Positions 31,027 through 32,050 of a DNA stretch of 32,050 nt are shown here, piece by piece (within the stretch, counting starts at the first letter, position 1; each line of letters begins with the position of its first letter). A program made the translations under genes and the position numbers. This DNA comes from Bacillota bacterium. GTDB taxonomy: Bacteria > Bacillota > Clostridia > Lachnospirales > Cellulosilyticaceae. The DNA lies in contig JAEWMQ010000008.1 in NCBI GenBank assembly GCA_023393125.1, positions 1-32,050 on the forward strand, in the 5' to 3' direction. A model generated the notes under the pieces. It made no database searches. It saw only the letters and a list, made by a program, of their open reading frames with translations, and was not told the origin of the DNA.

Positions 31027-31656
31027 TTATTTTGTACCAAATAATCTGTCACCAGCATCACCAAGTCCTGGCATGATGTAAGCATGGTCGTTTAATCTTT
31101 CATCTAAAGATGCAGCATAGATTTTAACATCTGGATGAGCTGCTTGAAGTGCTTTAATGCCTTCTGGAGCGGCAATGAGGCAAAGGAAACTAATGCTAGT
31201 AGCACCACGATCTTTAATGAACTGAATAGCTGCGATAGCTGACCCGCCTGTTGCAAGCATTGGATCAAGTACAAGGAAATCTCTTGCTTCTACATCTTTA
31301 GGAAGTTTGCAGTAATATTCAACTGGATTGAGTGTCTCAGGATCTCTATAAAGACCAATATGTCCTACTTTAGCAGTTGGAAGGAGGTCAAGCATACCAT
31401 CAACCATACCAAGACCTGCACGTAAGATAGGTACAATACTTAAATTTTTACCAGCAATACGTTTGCAAGTTGTTGTTGTAAGTGGTGTTTCTACTTCATA
31501 GTCTTCAAGAGGTAAATTACGTGTTGCTTCATAGCACATAAGTTGTGCGATTTCACGTACAAGCTCACGGAATTCTTTAGAACCTGTGTCCTTGCTTCTT
31601 AAACGGCCTACTTTGTGTTGAATAAGTGGGTGATCCATAATAAATACGTTTTCCAT
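31027..31656 (-). CDS. upp: Uracil phosphoribosyltransferase
   Basis: This 209-residue cytosolic salvage enzyme converts uracil and PRPP to UMP. The N-terminus reads VFIMDHPLIQHKVGRLR, followed by TPLTTTTCKRIAGKNLSIVPI and ILRAGLGMVDGM. The PRPP-binding loop is VLDPMLATGGSA, and the C-terminal uracil-binding end is YIMPGLGDAGDRLFGTK. Length and motifs are complete. It follows rpiB by 33 bases, with a ribosome binding site (TAGGAGG) in the gap, so both are likely cotranscribed; pairing with pentose-phosphate and cell-wall genes is common in clostridia. Confidence 0.97.
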   Translation of the reverse strand: MENVFIMDHPLIQHKVGRLRSKDTGSKEFRELVREIAQLMCYEATRNLPLEDYEVETPLTTTTCKRIAGKNLSIVPILRAGLGMVDGMLDLLPTAKVGHIGLYRDPETLNPVEYYCKLPKDVEARDFLVLDPMLATGGSAIAAIQFIKDRGATSISFLCLIAAPEGIKALQAAHPDVKIYAASLDERLNDHAYIMPGLGDAGDRLFGTK

Positions 31657-31689
31657 ATTAATATTCCTCCTAATCGATAAGTAAATTTA

Positions 31690-32050
31690 TTATTCTTCTA
31701 TTTTAGCGATTCTTTTGATGTGTCTCTCTTCATTAGAAAATGGTGTCTTTAAGAAAGTATCAACCACTTTTATAGCTAGTCCTGGCCCTATTACACGCCC
31801 TCCTAAAGCAATAATGTTAGTATCATTGTGAAGACGAGTGGCTTCAGCAGAGAAAACATCGTGGCAAAGTGCACAGCGAATGCCAGGGATTTTGTTTGCG
31901 GCAATAGAGATACCAATTCCTGTCCCGCAAATTAAAATACCTTTTTCACATTCTCCGTCAAGCACAGCCTTAGAAACAGCTTTTGCATAGTCAGGATAGT
32001 CAACGGCTTCTTCGCTCATACAACCAAAGTCTTTAAACTCTGTTCCATTA
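31690..32050 (-). CDS. rpiB: Ribose-5-phosphate isomerase B, C-terminal part (cut by window end)
   Basis: The frame stays open to the right edge, reading NGTEFKDFGCMSEEAVDYPD before the in-frame ATG at 32019, so the gene starts outside the window. RpiB interconverts ribose 5-phosphate and ribulose 5-phosphate. The visible 119 residues contain ICGTGIGISIAANK with the active-site cysteine, CHDVFSAEATRLHNDTNI, and ALGGRVIGP, all typical of RpiB (about 145-150 residues in full). LacA/LacB-type isomerases share the fold, but the motifs favour RpiB. Confidence 0.92.
   Translation of the reverse strand, partial: NGTEFKDFGCMSEEAVDYPDYAKAVSKAVLDGECEKGILICGTGIGISIAANKIPGIRCALCHDVFSAEATRLHNDTNIIALGGRVIGPGLAIKVVDTFLKTPFSNEERHIKRIAKIEE

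Overview
The window looks like a low-GC, spore-forming, plant-polysaccharide-degrading member of the Clostridia. The reasons are AT-rich DNA, strong AGGAGG ribosome binding sites, spmA/spmB, an AbrB-type transition regulator, a GH42 beta-galactosidase, a secreted PL9 pectate lyase and a SASA-type carbohydrate esterase. Cellulosilyticum-like Lachnospiraceae would fit, but that is inference only. There are no rRNAs, tRNAs, insertion sequences or CRISPR arrays that I can see.

Layout. (1) 1-1205: the 3' end of a polymorphic toxin gene that enters from the left, its overlapping immunity gene, and coding remnants. (2) 1231-6586: a SASA esterase (-), a divergent GH42 beta-galactosidase (+) and a DHH phosphoesterase (-). 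(3) 6849-9266: a Rad3/DinG-type helicase with an N-terminal nuclease-like domain. (4) 9302-9858: a non-coding block between convergent genes with two ~203-bp imperfect palindromes that share a conserved, covarying core, separated by a smaller palindrome. (5) 9877-13181: asnB, whose leader carries two terminator-like hairpins, and a divergent HD-GYP gene. (6) 13233-17691: a DUF11-like small protein, an extremely Cys/Asp/Arg-rich repeat protein, a YkvI-type membrane protein, a MORN-repeat protein and spmA-spmB; this part has a sporulation flavour. (7) 17827-18375: an unannotated 52-codon ORF and abrB. (8) 18566-23647: a signalling cluster made of a RelA/SpoT-type alarmone synthetase-like protein, a receiver-only response regulator, a YesM-type histidine kinase and a membrane-anchored sugar-type solute-binding protein with no transporter. 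(9) 23742-26746: an aconitase-superfamily hydratase and a PilZ protein. (10) 26778-32050, all on the minus strand: PL9 pectate lyase, a zinc-dependent phospholipase C-like protein, a TagO/WecA-type transferase, upp and the end of rpiB.

How the genes work together. The carbohydrate enzymes (GH42, SASA esterase, PL9) suggest growth on plant cell-wall material. The HD-GYP and PilZ genes are a likely degradation and readout pair for c-di-GMP, although they are 13 kb apart. The cluster at 18566-23647 could link sensing of an extracellular sugar to an alarmone-type output. rpiB and upp probably form one pentose/PRPP/uracil unit next to the cell-wall glycan gene tagO.

The two observations I would follow first are the paired palindromic element at 9302-9858 and the alarmone/two-component/solute-binding cluster.
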